Assembly (NCBI RefSeq): GCF_001676155.1
Contig: NZ_LZEW01000001.1
Coordinates: 1,116,001-1,180,000, forward strand
Origin: Morganella psychrotolerans
GTDB lineage: Bacteria > Pseudomonadota > Gammaproteobacteria > Enterobacterales > Enterobacteriaceae
DNA length: 64,000 bases
Reading direction: 5' to 3'
The notes beneath the pieces are model-generated. The model was not told the DNA's origin. It searched no databases and saw only the letters and a list, made by a program, of their open reading frames with translations. Both the position numbers and the translations under genes were made by a program. Every line of letters begins with the position of its first letter. Position 1 is the stretch's first letter. Below are positions 28,521-38,937 of this stretch, one piece after another.

Positions 28521-30213
28521 GCATTTTACGATAGTAAAGCAACATCAGGTTATCGTCCGTAATCATTTTATCCGCAGGCACAACATCGTTCTCATCAAGC
28601 CCGTGGCGATCGCGTAATATCAGCGATACATCACCTGTTTTCCGTGCCGTTGCCAACCAGGATTGAAAATCTTTATGGGAAATAAATTTTGTTTTTGCAT
28701 CCGGATAGCGGTCACTCAACCCGTATCTCAGTTCGCCGGTCCGGTCAAACTGATAAATATCACTGCGTTGTAATTCCCAGGCCACCGCCGTTCCGATACC
28801 GACGCTGTTAACCAGGATATAACGGGACGATTTCAGGATATCTATATTATTCTGAATAAATATTTGCGGCAGATTCGCCCGCTCTGTCCGGTTTGGTAAT
28901 ATTGAACCCGCACACAAACTGATGGCAATGGTACAAAATGCCGCCAGCATCCAGTAGCGGCATCCTTTTATCAGTGTCAGAGCAGAAACGGCTACCCAGA
29001 AAATAAAAACACCAATCGCGATAATAAATTTTCCGCGTTCGTCCGCAGAATAGACCAGGGTATTTTCCAGGTTATTGATCACCAGTAAACTGATAATGGC
29101 GCAGCAGCCGAAAATAATATTCACCCACGCATTAATTTTAAATACGGCTACCGACTGTTTTTCTATCAGTGTATGAATATAGGCCGCCATCAGTAATGTC
29201 AGGGGAGCTATCACCGGCAAAATATAGGTCAGTAGCTTTCCTTTCGCGATACTGAAAAATAAAAACGGCAATGCTGTCCAGCAAAGCAGGAAAAACAGGG
29301 GCTTATTTTCATGGCGTTGTTGCCAGCCCTGCTTTAATGCCCCGAATAAAAATCCGCTCCAGGGTAAAACGCCGGCAAATAAAATGGGTACAAAAAACCA
29401 GAATGGAGACAAATTTTGCGCATTTTCACTCATAAAACGCTGGATATGCTCAACAACGACAAAGTAACGCCAAAAATCCGGCTCTGCCCGGTACACTGCC
29501 AGCGCCCACGGTAATGTAATCAGCAACGCCGCTGTAATTCCCATCCAGCCGTAACGAAGCATAATGGTAAAGCGCCGGTAAAAAATATGGATAGGGATCA
29601 GTGCAATTACCGGCAGAACAAGTGCCAGAAACCCTTTGGTCATCAGCGCCATACCACATGCCAGCCCGAATGTTATCCAGTAGCCTGACAGCGCCCTGCG
29701 TGATTGTGCAACAATCAGACAGTAACTCAGATATATCACCAGCGTAACCCACATCGTCAGGATAGGGTCCAGCGTACTGTATGTTCCCAGCGAAAATACC
29801 AGCAGCATACTGACATAAAGCAGTGCACCGGTGCGGGCGATAGCCTTATCGTCCCACATTTTTACCGCCAGCCGGTAAACCAGCAGTGTGCTGACCATAG
29901 TTGAAAACAGAACACCGAAACGCACAGCAAACTGAGTATGACCAAACAGCATCTGACTGAGGTTATTAACCCAATAACCGGCAACCGGTTTTTCAAAATA
30001 ACGGACATCCAGCAAATGCGGTACAACCCAATTACCGCTGCTCAGCATTTCCCGGCTGATTTCCGCATAACGGGTTTCATCCGGCTGCCATAAAAACCGG
30101 AATTCCAAAGGCAAAAAATAGGTAATAATAACAAATAATAAAAACAACCCTGTCCACATTACGGCCGAAGGATAACCGACTGACGACGCTGGTTTACGGT
30201 AATTCACATCCAC
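28516..30213 (-). CDS. arnT: Second ArnT-type L-Ara4N transferase (GT83 family)
   Basis: Polytopic inner membrane glycosyltransferase, 565 residues, clearly a paralogue of the ArnT encoded at 31337-32999. It shares FLWQPDETRYAEISREML, RYFEKPVAGYWVNN, MTKGFLALVLP and FSIAKGKLLTYILP. These include the periplasmic-loop acidic residues (DE in the first loop) that the family needs. It would move 4-amino-4-deoxy-L-arabinose from undecaprenyl phosphate to lipid A, or to a different acceptor. It has its own GGAGG ribosome-binding site and is separated from arnF by an ERIC copy and about 230 bases, so it is probably its own transcription unit. Proteus is also thought to carry two arnT genes. Confidence 0.88.
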   Translation of the reverse strand: MDVNYRKPASSVGYPSAVMWTGLFLLFVIITYFLPLEFRFLWQPDETRYAEISREMLSSGNWVVPHLLDVRYFEKPVAGYWVNNLSQMLFGHTQFAVRFGVLFSTMVSTLLVYRLAVKMWDDKAIARTGALLYVSMLLVFSLGTYSTLDPILTMWVTLVIYLSYCLIVAQSRRALSGYWITFGLACGMALMTKGFLALVLPVIALIPIHIFYRRFTIMLRYGWMGITAALLITLPWALAVYRAEPDFWRYFVVVEHIQRFMSENAQNLSPFWFFVPILFAGVLPWSGFLFGALKQGWQQRHENKPLFFLLCWTALPFLFFSIAKGKLLTYILPVIAPLTLLMAAYIHTLIEKQSVAVFKINAWVNIIFGCCAIISLLVINNLENTLVYSADERGKFIIAIGVFIFWVAVSALTLIKGCRYWMLAAFCTIAISLCAGSILPNRTERANLPQIFIQNNIDILKSSRYILVNSVGIGTAVAWELQRSDIYQFDRTGELRYGLSDRYPDAKTKFISHKDFQSWLATARKTGDVSLILRDRHGLDENDVVPADKMITDDNLMLLYYRKMP

Positions 30214-30355
30214 AACAACCTCCGGCAGACAAACTGATTAATGGCGTTACACAGGCATAACGTTCCGGTAACGCACAAATAAGACCGGCACCGGGAATAA
30301 TAATTCACAGTGCAGCAAAGTATTTTTGTTATAACGAAAAAAAGACCGGAGGAAA

Positions 30356-30372
30356 ATTAATTCTGACTTAAC
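30356..30372 (+). promoter_or_regulatory. PmrA-like box upstream of the second arnT
   Basis: ATTAAT-TCTGA-CTTAAC fits the direct-repeat pattern YTTAAK-N5-YTTAAK at 10 of 12 positions, about 145 bases before the arnT-2 start. A similar element precedes arnB. Short AT-rich boxes arise by chance, so this is only suggestive. Confidence 0.3.
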
Positions 30373-30448
30373 GGTAACGATATCTTAATAAAACGGCGGG
30401 GCTGTCTGCTAACATAAAAGTATGAGGGAGTTAAAATAACATTTTGTT

Positions 30449-30574
30449 TATACTCAACGTCATTCAAGATGCAGGCAGGCGGCAAGTGAAGATAGATGGG
30501 GAGCATACATTAGCATGCGACCCGGCAGGCTGAGCGAAGCCAACGAACCTGCAGTTTGAATGAATAAGAGTATA
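30449..30574 (+). repeat. ERIC element, full-length copy (E)
   Basis: 126 bases, TATACTC to GAGTATA (one symmetric change in each end), with the full core GGGGAGCATACATTAGCATG. It ends one base before the arnF stop codon region and separates the arn operon from the second arnT. Confidence 0.92.
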
Positions 30575-30575
30575 A

Positions 30576-30980
30576 TTACAGAAGCTTATCTTCTGTTATT
30601 CTATCTTTACTATGGATAAGCCAGACACCGGAAAGGATAAAAATAATCCCGGTGCTTTTTATCAGGGAAATACCTTCATTGAACCAGGGAAGAAATGCCG
30701 CCAGAAGATAGACAAAAACATAACTCAGGCTGATGAGCGGATACGCTTTATTCAGGGGCAGATCCCGCAGGGCAAACAGCCAGCATGCCATCGACAGCAC
30801 ATACCCCGTCAACCCGGCAAATACGATGGCAAACGGCTGCCATTGGGATAACAGCCAGCGGAATTCCAGCCACTGCGCGCTCAGCGCAATATCAGGCAGT
30901 TGCATCACACCCAGTTTGAGCAGCAGTTGCGCTGCTGTGACAAACAGCACACTGCCGATAACCCAGAGATAGCCCCGCAT
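30576..30980 (-). CDS. arnF: Undecaprenyl-phosphate-Ara4N flippase subunit ArnF
   Basis: 134-residue small multidrug-resistance-like membrane protein with four hydrophobic helices. With ArnE it is thought to flip undecaprenyl-phosphate-L-Ara4N across the inner membrane. Its ATG (MRGYLWVIGS) overlaps the arnE stop by one base (TGATG), which fixes the start; upstream in-frame codons belong to arnE. The motif NKAYPLISLSYVFVYLLAAFLPW corresponds to the family core. Last gene of the main arn operon. Confidence 0.92.
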   Translation of the reverse strand: MRGYLWVIGSVLFVTAAQLLLKLGVMQLPDIALSAQWLEFRWLLSQWQPFAIVFAGLTGYVLSMACWLFALRDLPLNKAYPLISLSYVFVYLLAAFLPWFNEGISLIKSTGIIFILSGVWLIHSKDRITEDKLL

Positions 30981-31333
30981 CAATGCCCCGCTCCCATCAG
31001 AATAACACCGGTGACAATCGCTGCCACACCGCACCAGTGCTTACGGGTAACGCGCTCACCATACAAAAATTGTGCAACCAGTGTGACCACCACAAAGTTA
31101 ATACTCAGCATCGGATAGGCAATATTCAGCGGCATTACCTGCAATAATTTCAGCCACAGCAACATACCCAGCCCGAGCAGGAAAACAGCAAATATCAGCC
31201 AGTACAGACCTTTACGCTTTGCATTTTCCTGCGCAGACTGCCAGATATCTACCGCCTGCTTCTGGCAAATCTGCCCGCCGCAGGTAAGGAAACTGACAAT
31301 GATTAACAAGATGATTTGCCCGGTCACTGTCAC
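30980..31333 (-). CDS. arnE: Undecaprenyl-phosphate-Ara4N flippase subunit ArnE
   Basis: 117-residue four-helix membrane protein, partner of ArnF. GGQICQKQA near the N-terminus and MPLNIAYPMLSINFVVVTL in the third helix are typical of ArnE. A GTG is used; the GTG at 31333 gives the length quoted, while a second GTG two codons later (31327) has a better-spaced AAGG. Three bases separate it from the arnT stop. Confidence 0.91.
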   Translation of the reverse strand: MTVTGQIILLIIVSFLTCGGQICQKQAVDIWQSAQENAKRKGLYWLIFAVFLLGLGMLLWLKLLQVMPLNIAYPMLSINFVVVTLVAQFLYGERVTRKHWCGVAAIVTGVILMGAGH

Positions 31334-31336
31334 ACC

Positions 31337-32999
31337 TTATTTTTGTTTATCATAGATATAGAGTGTCAGACGACTGTTCTCCACCCGCTTGTCAGCAGGC
31401 GGCAGTTTGGCATCATAGGTATTATTTTTATCCGTCACCAGCAGTGCGACCTGCCCTTTTTTGCGTGTTTGCGCAAGCCATTGCGCAAAGGTATCACTGT
31501 TCAGCAAACGATGCTGACTATCCGGGTATTGCAGACCATAGGTCAGTTCACCTGAGTTATTCAGCAGATAAATATCACCACGCTTCAGTTCCCAGGCAAG
31601 ACCGGCACCAATCCCGACACTGTTACTCACAATAAACGGGCTTTGTTCCAGTTCTGTCATATGCTGGCGGATAAAGGACTGCGGCAGTTTTGATTCTACG
31701 GAATGATTCGGAATTGCACTGCCGAACGTCAGGCTGATAACCAGAGAGCAGGAAGCCGCCCACAGCCAGTGCTTTGCTTTGAGCAGATAACAGAGATAGC
31801 CGATAATGCCCCAGATGGTGAACGCGACAATGCCGAGAACCACCTTTGACCATTCTTCCGGCTGATAAATCGGTTTTTTGACCAGATAACTGGCAATTAT
31901 CAGCCCGATAACAGCGACCGCACCAACAGTAATGTTCAGTAATCCGTTAGCCTGTAAGGCTTTCATCCGGTGTTTGCGTACGCAATCCACGCCGTATTTA
32001 GCGATCATGACTGCCAGCGGTGCCATCAGCGGCAGCATGTACGTCGGCAATTTGCCTTTTGCAATACTGAACAACAGAAAAGGCGCGACAAACCAGCAGA
32101 ACAGGAAAAACATCGGCGGATTATTACGCCGCTCTTTCCAGCCCTTGGATAATGCACCGGGCAGCAGAGCCAGCCACGGCAGACAACCAGCGAGGATCAC
32201 CGGCAGATAGTACCAGACAGGCGATGCGTGCTGGGCATCTTCTCCGGAGAAGCGCTGAAAATGCTCAACAACAATAAAATAGCGCCAGTAATCCGGCTCC
32301 TGCTGATGAATCGCTAATGCCCACGGCAGGCTTATCAGCACCGCAGCAATAACGGCCAGCGGTCCGAATTTCAGTAATTCAAGAAAGCGCCGCTGATACA
32401 GCATCACCGGCAGCATGGCAACCACAGGTATCGCCAGTGCGAGAAAACCTTTGGTCATGAAACCCATGCCACAGGCCACACCCACCAGAAGCCAGGAGGT
32501 TATCTGCATCCTCAGATTTTCGGCTTTCAGCGCACGGAAACTGAACGCCATCGAGGCGATTACCCACATGGCAAACATAGGGTCCAGCACACTGTAGGTG
32601 CCGACACTGAAGACAAGGAACATGGAGATAAACACAAGCGAGGCGACAAATGCAGTATGGCGGTTGCGCCACATCCGCAGGGTCATCAGATACACCAGCA
32701 GGGTGCTGATAAGAATGCTGAATACGGAACCGGCACGGACAGCAAAATTGGTATGACCAAAAATCATCTGGCTGATATTGTTCACCCAGTAACCCGCCAC
32801 CGGTTTTTCAAAATAACGCAGATCGAGTAAATTAGGGACGACCCAGTCACCCTGAGCCAGCATTTCACGGCTGATTTCCGCATAGCGGGTTTCATCCGGA
32901 TGCCAGAGCAAACGATCATTGATCGGCAGAAGGTAGGTCAACACGAAAAAAAAGAGCCAGTAAAAAGGCTCCGATTTTACTCGCCCGGTTATTCAGCAT
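31337..32999 (-). CDS. arnT: ArnT, L-Ara4N lipid A transferase (5' end frameshifted)
   Basis: Transfers L-Ara4N from undecaprenyl phosphate to the lipid A phosphates on the periplasmic side, giving polymyxin resistance. The long open frame starts only at a GTG (32944) with MLTYLLPINDRLLWHPDETRYAEIS and lacks the first membrane segment's start. ATG 32999, six bases after arnD, encodes MLNNRASKIGAFLLALFF in another frame. Removing one A from the eight-A run at 32946-32953 joins them into 553 residues (E. coli 550). Functional motifs MTKGFLALAIP and FSIAKGKLPTYMLP are intact. Either a sequencing error or a genuine 5' frameshift. Confidence 0.92.
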
Positions 33000-33005
33000 G
33001 TCATG

Positions 33006-33899
33006 CTATCCCTCTTGTTGGCAGCCCAGCCAGCCTTCGCGGCCGGGAAAATTGCCCCGTACCACTTTACCTGTCGGTAATGTTGATAAATCAGACGGCA
33101 GTAGTTCACTCAGCGGACAAAACCGGATATTTTCCGCTGTTATCCGTGTCAGCAGCGCTTCAAACTGCGCGGCTTTGGACATACCTTCCACTTCTGTGTG
33201 GATGGTATAAACCGGAACGCCCTGATCCTGTCTGATAGCATTAAGAATAAAGTCATTAAAATCAGCATCTGCAACCTGTGTGCCGACGACTTCATCATAG
33301 GTGGGCAGTGTAACAGGAATTTGCACTGTTCCGGTAGTCCCGTCTGCGAGAAGCGGACGAAACGGATGTGTCCCGCGGCAATCACTGTTATACGCAAATC
33401 CGAACGCTTGTTTGGCCTCAATAACCCGCTCATCTGCACGCCAGCCCGCCACTGCCGAGCACAGTACCGGTTGCCCGGTCGCCTGCGACAGCGCATCGGT
33501 TCCGAGGCGGATTTGCTCTGTTATCTGCTCCGGTGACCAACGACCGATTTTAGCCTGCCAGCCCTGATGATCCCAGGCGTGCAGCCCGACTTCATGTCCG
33601 GCGTCCAGCGTTTGTTTCATCAGGTCGCCGAGATCACGGGCGATTTTTTTACCCGGCCACGCAGTGCCTGCCAGTAAAATATCAAGACCGTAAAGTGAAG
33701 CGGCATTGGAACGCAGCATTTTCCACAGAAATTTGGGACGCAAAAGGCGCCACAAGTGGCGCCCCATATTATCCGGCCCGACGCTGAAGAAAAAACTGGC
33801 TTTAATATCGTGCTGTGCAAATACTTTCAGTAACTGCGGCACACCTTCTTGTGTGCCGCGGTAAGTATCAACATCAACCCGCAGGCCGGTGTTCTTCAT
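33006..33899 (-). CDS. arnD: 4-deoxy-4-formamido-L-arabinose-phosphoundecaprenol deformylase ArnD
   Basis: Polysaccharide-deacetylase (NodB-like) family, 297 residues, removes the formyl group from undecaprenyl-P-L-Ara4FN. Motif 1 is [11 protein letters not shown] with the metal-site Asp residues; the metal-binding HAWDHQ motif follows near residue 110, and [13 protein letters not shown] is also visible. The ATG overlaps the arnA stop by one base. Confidence 0.95.
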   Translation of the reverse strand: MKNTGLRVDVDTYRGTQEGVPQLLKVFAQHDIKASFFFSVGPDNMGRHLWRLLRPKFLWKMLRSNAASLYGLDILLAGTAWPGKKIARDLGDLMKQTLDAGHEVGLHAWDHQGWQAKIGRWSPEQITEQIRLGTDALSQATGQPVLCSAVAGWRADERVIEAKQAFGFAYNSDCRGTHPFRPLLADGTTGTVQIPVTLPTYDEVVGTQVADADFNDFILNAIRQDQGVPVYTIHTEVEGMSKAAQFEALLTRITAENIRFCPLSELLPSDLSTLPTGKVVRGNFPGREGWLGCQQEG

Positions 33900-35884
33900 T
33901 ACTCATCGTTCTCCAGTTCTTCAAATGCACCGCGCAGGAAGAAATCAAGTGTCTCTTCCACTGTCTGGCGGGTATCGATAGTCGGTGTCCAGTTCAGTAA
34001 ACGCTCAGCGTTTTTAATGCTTGGTTTACGGTGCTCAACATCCTGATAGCCTTTACCGTAGTAAGTGCTGCTCTCGATTTTTTTGAAGCCGGCAAACGGC
34101 GGGAAATTGCCGCGCAACGGATGTTTTTCAAAGCAATCCAGCAGCATTTCTGCTAATTCACGGATACTTGCTTCATTAACCGGGTTACCGATATTGATAA
34201 TCTGGCCATCACACTTGCCGTCACGGTTTTCGATAATGCGGAACAGTGCTTCGATACCGTCATGGATATCGGTAAAGCAACGTTTCTGCTCACCACCGTC
34301 AACCAGTTTGATCGGCGAACCTTCGACCAGGTTCAGGATAAGCTGGGTGATAGCACGCGAGCTGCCGATACGCGCAGAGTTCAGGCTGTCAAGACGCGGG
34401 CCCATCCAGTTAAACGGACGGAACAGGGTGAATTTCAGCCCTTCTTTTGCGCCGTATGCCCAGATAACACGGTCAAGCAACTGTTTGGAAACAGAATAAA
34501 TCCAGCGCTGTTTGTTGATAGGGCCGACGATCAGACGGGAGTTATCTTCATCAAACTCTTTGTCGTCACACATGCCGTACACTTCAGACGTGGACGGGAA
34601 AATAATCCGTTTGTTGTATTTCGCACAGTAACGGACAACTTTCAGGTTTTCTTCGAAATCCAGTTCGAATACACGCAGCGGGTTGCGGGTATATTCGATT
34701 GGTGTGGCAATCGCCACCAGCGGCAGGATCACGTCACATTTTTTGATGTGATACTCAATCCACTCAGTGTGGATGCTGACATCACCTTCAATAAAGTGGA
34801 AACGCGGATCGCCGATAAAACGGTCAATAGCGGAGGCGCTGATATCCATACCATAGATATCATAGTTACCGTCTTCCAGCAGACGCTCTGTCAGGTGGTT
34901 ACCGATAAACCCGTTAACCCCCAGGATCAGGACACGTTTACGGCGGGAAACCTGTGCAGTGGCTTTCGGACCGACGCGGACATCAGTCACGATACCCATT
35001 TCAAGCGCCAGACGGGAGCCCTGAACATACAGACCTGACTCACCCTGTCCGCTGACAATTTCCAGCGCACCTTCGCCACAGGCGATAGTCAGTGGTTCGG
35101 TCGCAATAACCGTACCGGGACGCTTGCCTTTGTTGTCAGCCAGTACACGGCTGCGCCAGATAATCATCTTACGCTCACCCAGGAAGGTGAATGCACCCGG
35201 GTACGGCTCAGTAACAGCACGGACCAGGTTATGGATTTGTGCAGCCGGCTTTTCCCATTCAATCAGACCATCGTCCGCACAACGGCGTCCGAAATAGCTT
35301 GCCTGAGATTCATCCTGAGCGGTTGCTTTATAAGAACCGGCTTCAATCAGCGGTAATGTTTTATTCAGCAGAATTTCAGCGGCTTCGCGGACTTTACCGT
35401 GAATAATCAGAGACGTATCGTTTTCACCGATAGTGACTTTTTCCTGCGCCACGATATCACCGGCATCGGCTTTTGTGACCATTTTGTGCAGTGTCACGCC
35501 TGTTTCGGTTTCGCCGTTCAGTACCGCCCAGTTGATAGGCGCGCGACCGCGATATTTCGGTAACAGTGAACCATGCAGGTTAAATGCGCCTTTCGGTGCC
35601 AGGTTCAGAATATCTTCACTCAGCATATCACGGTAATAGAAAGAGAAAATCACATCCGGTTTCAGTTCACGGATACGCTCAACCCACAGCGGATGATTAA
35701 CATTTTCAGGGGCATAAACCGGCAATTCCATGTCTGCGCTGACGCGGGCAACCGATGAAAAGAAATGGTTTTCACCCGGATCGTCGGTATGAGTGAAGAC
35801 GGCCTGAATATCATAGCCTGCTTTTTTCAGGGCTTTCAATCCGGCACAACCAATATCATGGTAGGCAAATACGATTGCTTTCAT
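33899..35884 (-). CDS. arnA: Bifunctional UDP-Ara4N formyltransferase / UDP-glucuronate decarboxylase ArnA
   Basis: 661 residues with two enzymes. The N-terminal formyltransferase (about 1-305) has the catalytic Asn102/His104 in [19 protein letters not shown]. The C-terminal decarboxylating dehydrogenase (about 315-661) has [18 protein letters not shown] for NAD and YSVSKQ as the YxxxK active site. It oxidises UDP-glucuronate and, after ArnB, formylates UDP-L-Ara4N. Overlaps arnC by one base and arnD by one base. Confidence 0.97.
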   Translation of the reverse strand: MKAIVFAYHDIGCAGLKALKKAGYDIQAVFTHTDDPGENHFFSSVARVSADMELPVYAPENVNHPLWVERIRELKPDVIFSFYYRDMLSEDILNLAPKGAFNLHGSLLPKYRGRAPINWAVLNGETETGVTLHKMVTKADAGDIVAQEKVTIGENDTSLIIHGKVREAAEILLNKTLPLIEAGSYKATAQDESQASYFGRRCADDGLIEWEKPAAQIHNLVRAVTEPYPGAFTFLGERKMIIWRSRVLADNKGKRPGTVIATEPLTIACGEGALEIVSGQGESGLYVQGSRLALEMGIVTDVRVGPKATAQVSRRKRVLILGVNGFIGNHLTERLLEDGNYDIYGMDISASAIDRFIGDPRFHFIEGDVSIHTEWIEYHIKKCDVILPLVAIATPIEYTRNPLRVFELDFEENLKVVRYCAKYNKRIIFPSTSEVYGMCDDKEFDEDNSRLIVGPINKQRWIYSVSKQLLDRVIWAYGAKEGLKFTLFRPFNWMGPRLDSLNSARIGSSRAITQLILNLVEGSPIKLVDGGEQKRCFTDIHDGIEALFRIIENRDGKCDGQIINIGNPVNEASIRELAEMLLDCFEKHPLRGNFPPFAGFKKIESSTYYGKGYQDVEHRKPSIKNAERLLNWTPTIDTRQTVEETLDFFLRGAFEELENDE

Positions 35885-36873
35885 TAGTTTTTTTCCTGAG
35901 TTTCAGTTTCACGGGTCTCTTTCGCCGCAGCGCCGACCACTTTTTGAATAAAATACCGGGGACGTGCGCGGACATCGTTATAGATCCGCCCGATGTATTC
36001 ACCGAGCATTCCCATCGCGACAAACTGCGCGCCGATAAACATAAATAAGATAGCAAACAGGGTAAAGACCCCTTCTGCCGCCCACAATGAGCCGAAAGCC
36101 ACCCGCAGGATAATCAGTAACAGCGCCAGCAGAAAACCGGAGGCGGCAATAATACTGCCCGCAATACTTAATAAGCGCAGCGGTGCGGTGGTCAGACAGG
36201 TCAGCAGGTCGTACATCAGATTGATCAGTTTCAGAAAACTGTATTTTGAATCACCAAATTCGCGCTCGGCGTGGGTGACATCAATTTCAATCGTTTTGCG
36301 GGCAAAGGTGTTTGCAAGAATAGGGATAAAGGTGCTGCGCTCATGGCACTGCAACATGGCATCAATAATATGGCGGCGGTAAGCACGCAGCATACAGCCG
36401 TAGTCGCCCATAGAGCTGCCGGTCGCAGAAATAATCATTTTATTGATCATTTTGGATGCTGTTTTGCGAAACCAGGAGTCCTGACGGTTAGCCCGGCGTG
36501 TACCGACCACGTCATAACCCTCTTCCGCCTTTTCGACCAGGCGCGGGATCTCTTCCGGCGGGTTCTGTAAATCCGCATCCATGGTGATCACCAGATCGCC
36601 ATCTGCCTGATTAAACCCCGCCATAATCGCGGAATGCTGCCCGTAGTTCCGGTTCAGTAACACGGCAACCACATGATTTTCAGGGATTTCAGCCGCCTGC
36701 GTCAGCATTTCGGCTGAACGGTCACGGCTGCCGTCATCCACCAGCACAATTTCATACGACTGTGTCAGTGACTGACACGCCCTGATGGTGCGCTCCAGTA
36801 ACTGAGGCAGGCTTTCTTCCTCGTTATAAACCGGAATGACCACTGACACTTTTTTAATTTCGTTAAAAGACAC
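35884..36873 (-). CDS. arnC: Undecaprenyl-phosphate 4-deoxy-4-formamido-L-arabinose transferase ArnC
   Basis: GT2-family glycosyltransferase of 329 residues that loads L-Ara4FN onto undecaprenyl phosphate at the cytosolic face. The nucleotide-sugar motifs [19 protein letters not shown] and [15 protein letters not shown] are present, followed by two C-terminal transmembrane helices (about 235-300). It starts one base before arnB ends. Confidence 0.95.
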   Translation of the reverse strand: MSFNEIKKVSVVIPVYNEEESLPQLLERTIRACQSLTQSYEIVLVDDGSRDRSAEMLTQAAEIPENHVVAVLLNRNYGQHSAIMAGFNQADGDLVITMDADLQNPPEEIPRLVEKAEEGYDVVGTRRANRQDSWFRKTASKMINKMIISATGSSMGDYGCMLRAYRRHIIDAMLQCHERSTFIPILANTFARKTIEIDVTHAEREFGDSKYSFLKLINLMYDLLTCLTTAPLRLLSIAGSIIAASGFLLALLLIILRVAFGSLWAAEGVFTLFAILFMFIGAQFVAMGMLGEYIGRIYNDVRARPRYFIQKVVGAAAKETRETETQEKN

Positions 36874-38019
36874 TTATTTCTGCTCCGCAAGAATTTCTCT
36901 GATTGCGTCTGTCACACGGGTAACATCACTGTCCTGCATATCCGGGAAGAACGGCAGCGAACATAATGTCGCTGTATTCCACTCCGAATGGGGCAACGAT
37001 AATGACGGATACCGTTCCCGGTAATATTTCTGGGTATGAGCGGCACGAAAATGAAGCCCGGTCCCGATATTGACCGCCTTTAACTGCTCCATAAAGGTAT
37101 CACGGTCGATGCCGCATACCGTTTTATCCACACGGATCATCAAAAGATGATTCGCATGCAGATGCGGGTAATCCGGTACAGCCAGCAATGCAACCGGCAG
37201 CCCTTTCAGGGCTTCATGGTACAGTTTCGCTAACTGTGCACGGCGCGCGTTCAGTTCATCCATCCGGCTCAGCTGCACCACCGCGATGGCTGCATGAATA
37301 TCGGACAGATTATATTTGAACCCCGGCTCAACAACTTCCGCCTGCGGTTTACGCCCCTGCATCTGACGGTCAAAAGCATCCACACCTAAGCCGTGGAATT
37401 TAAGACAACGGATACGCTGTGCAAGTTCATCGTTATCTGTTGCAATTAATCCGCCTTCTGCGCAAGTGACGTTTTTGATGGCATGAAAGGAGAAAATGGC
37501 CGTGCCTTTCTCACCAATCCACTCGTCTTTATAACGGGTGCCGACAGCATGTGCCGCATCTTCCAGCAGGAAGATGTTGTGTTCTGAGGCGATAGCGCGC
37601 AGCGCGTCCAGGTCACACGGAGCACCGGCGTAATGGACAGGAATAATCACTTTGGTTTTCGGGGTGATTGCCGCCCGGACAGCATCCGGCGAAATCATCA
37701 GTGTGTCACGGTCGACATCAATCATGACCGGCACCGCACCCAGCAGCTCAATCATATTGAGAGTGGACACCCAGGTCTGTGAAGGCGTAATCACTTCATC
37801 ACCCGGACCCACACCCAGCGCCATCAGTGCAACATGCATACCCGCTGTTGCCGACGCCAGTGCAATGGCGTGTTTACATCCAAAGCGCTGACAGAAATCG
37901 GTTTCCAACTGATGATTTTGCGGGCCGGTGGTTATCCAGCCGGAGCGCAGCACCTTTTCAACAGCAGCTATTTCTGACTCCCCGATAGCAGGCCGGGAAA
38001 ACGGAAGAAATTCAAGCAT
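36874..38019 (-). CDS. arnB: UDP-4-amino-4-deoxy-L-arabinose aminotransferase ArnB
   Basis: PLP-dependent DegT/DnrJ/EryC1-family aminotransferase, 381 residues, making UDP-L-Ara4N with glutamate as the amino donor. The PLP lysine is Lys182 in [15 protein letters not shown], with [14 protein letters not shown] just before it. First gene of the arnBCADTEF operon. In Enterobacterales the operon is induced by PhoP/PmrA-type systems or constitutively expressed in intrinsically polymyxin-resistant genera. Confidence 0.96.
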   Translation of the reverse strand: MLEFLPFSRPAIGESEIAAVEKVLRSGWITTGPQNHQLETDFCQRFGCKHAIALASATAGMHVALMALGVGPGDEVITPSQTWVSTLNMIELLGAVPVMIDVDRDTLMISPDAVRAAITPKTKVIIPVHYAGAPCDLDALRAIASEHNIFLLEDAAHAVGTRYKDEWIGEKGTAIFSFHAIKNVTCAEGGLIATDNDELAQRIRCLKFHGLGVDAFDRQMQGRKPQAEVVEPGFKYNLSDIHAAIAVVQLSRMDELNARRAQLAKLYHEALKGLPVALLAVPDYPHLHANHLLMIRVDKTVCGIDRDTFMEQLKAVNIGTGLHFRAAHTQKYYRERYPSLSLPHSEWNTATLCSLPFFPDMQDSDVTRVTDAIREILAEQK

Positions 38020-38096
38020 AAGTGCGCCCTAATAAGAAACAGAATTGGTGATTATATCCTGAATTGATTCAATTGACGTTCAACATCAACTCTGTG

Positions 38097-38113
38097 TTTA
38101 AACAATCCTTAAT
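38097..38113 (+). promoter_or_regulatory. PmrA-like box upstream of arnB
   Basis: TTTAAA-CAATC-CTTAAT matches the PmrA pattern YTTAAK-N5-YTTAAK at 11 of 12 positions, 78 bases before the arnB start, in a 150-base AT-rich promoter region (38020-38169). CTTAAT here also pairs with ATTAAG at 38125-38130. Chance occurrence is possible in such AT-rich DNA. Confidence 0.4.
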
Positions 38114-38169
38114 CTTTATGGCAAATTAAGAATAGCAAATAAGGCAGACAGCATAACAAAAAAATTGCG

Positions 38170-38937
38170 CTAATGTTGATGCCAATCCGTTATTTGCCAA
38201 TGGGTTTCTTGTGTAGGTCTGATACTTTTTATGTCAGATTGAAAAAGGTCGCTCAAAATATCTTCAGTCATCACCTTTTTCGTTTCACCTGCCGCCAGTA
38301 GCTGACCCGCTTTCAGTAATACCACCGCATCCGCATTGATATAACTGTGGTTTAAATCATGACCGCTGGTAATAATAGTGCCCTGTAGCTGACAAAACCG
38401 GGCTATCCATTTATCCAGTATCGCCTGCTGGGTAATATCCAGGTGATTGCGGGGTTCATCCAATAACAGATATTTACCGTTCAGATTATCACCGCTCCAT
38501 AATTGCAGAAATGACGCGGCAATTTTAACCCGCTGCCATTCACCACCGGATAACCGGGTTAATACGCGGGACAATAACGGTGCTAACTGAAAATCATCAC
38601 AAAGCGGATAAATAATAGCGGTATTTTCCTGCTGCGGTGGCATATAAAGCTGTAAATACTGAAACACCGTCATTACCGGGATGCTGTCTGTAAGCTGAGT
38701 CAGATACCCGCGAAAATTGGCCTGCTGCCGTTTGGGGATTGTCTGTAAATTTTTACCGTAATAACACACCTCTCCCTGATAACGCGCGATACCGGCAAGT
38801 GCTGCCAGTAAGGTGCTTTTCCCGGAGCCGTTCGGTCCCAGCAGATGCACCTGCTGTCCGGCAAAAAATTCCAGATGATCACACGAAAGGCGCTGCCCCA
38901 TCCGCAGCTGACTGACTGATAACAAAGGTGCATCCAT
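38170..38937 (-). CDS. btuD: Vitamin B12 ABC transporter ATPase BtuD
   Basis: ATPase of the cobalamin importer BtuCDF, 255 residues. Walker A GPNGSGKST, signature LSGGEWQRVKIA, Walker B YLLLDEPRNHLD and the H-loop TSGHDLNHS are present. It shares one base with btuC. The btuE gene that lies between btuC and btuD in E. coli is absent. Confidence 0.95.
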   Translation of the reverse strand: MDAPLLSVSQLRMGQRLSCDHLEFFAGQQVHLLGPNGSGKSTLLAALAGIARYQGEVCYYGKNLQTIPKRQQANFRGYLTQLTDSIPVMTVFQYLQLYMPPQQENTAIIYPLCDDFQLAPLLSRVLTRLSGGEWQRVKIAASFLQLWSGDNLNGKYLLLDEPRNHLDITQQAILDKWIARFCQLQGTIITSGHDLNHSYINADAVVLLKAGQLLAAGETKKVMTEDILSDLFQSDIKSIRPTQETHWQITDWHQH

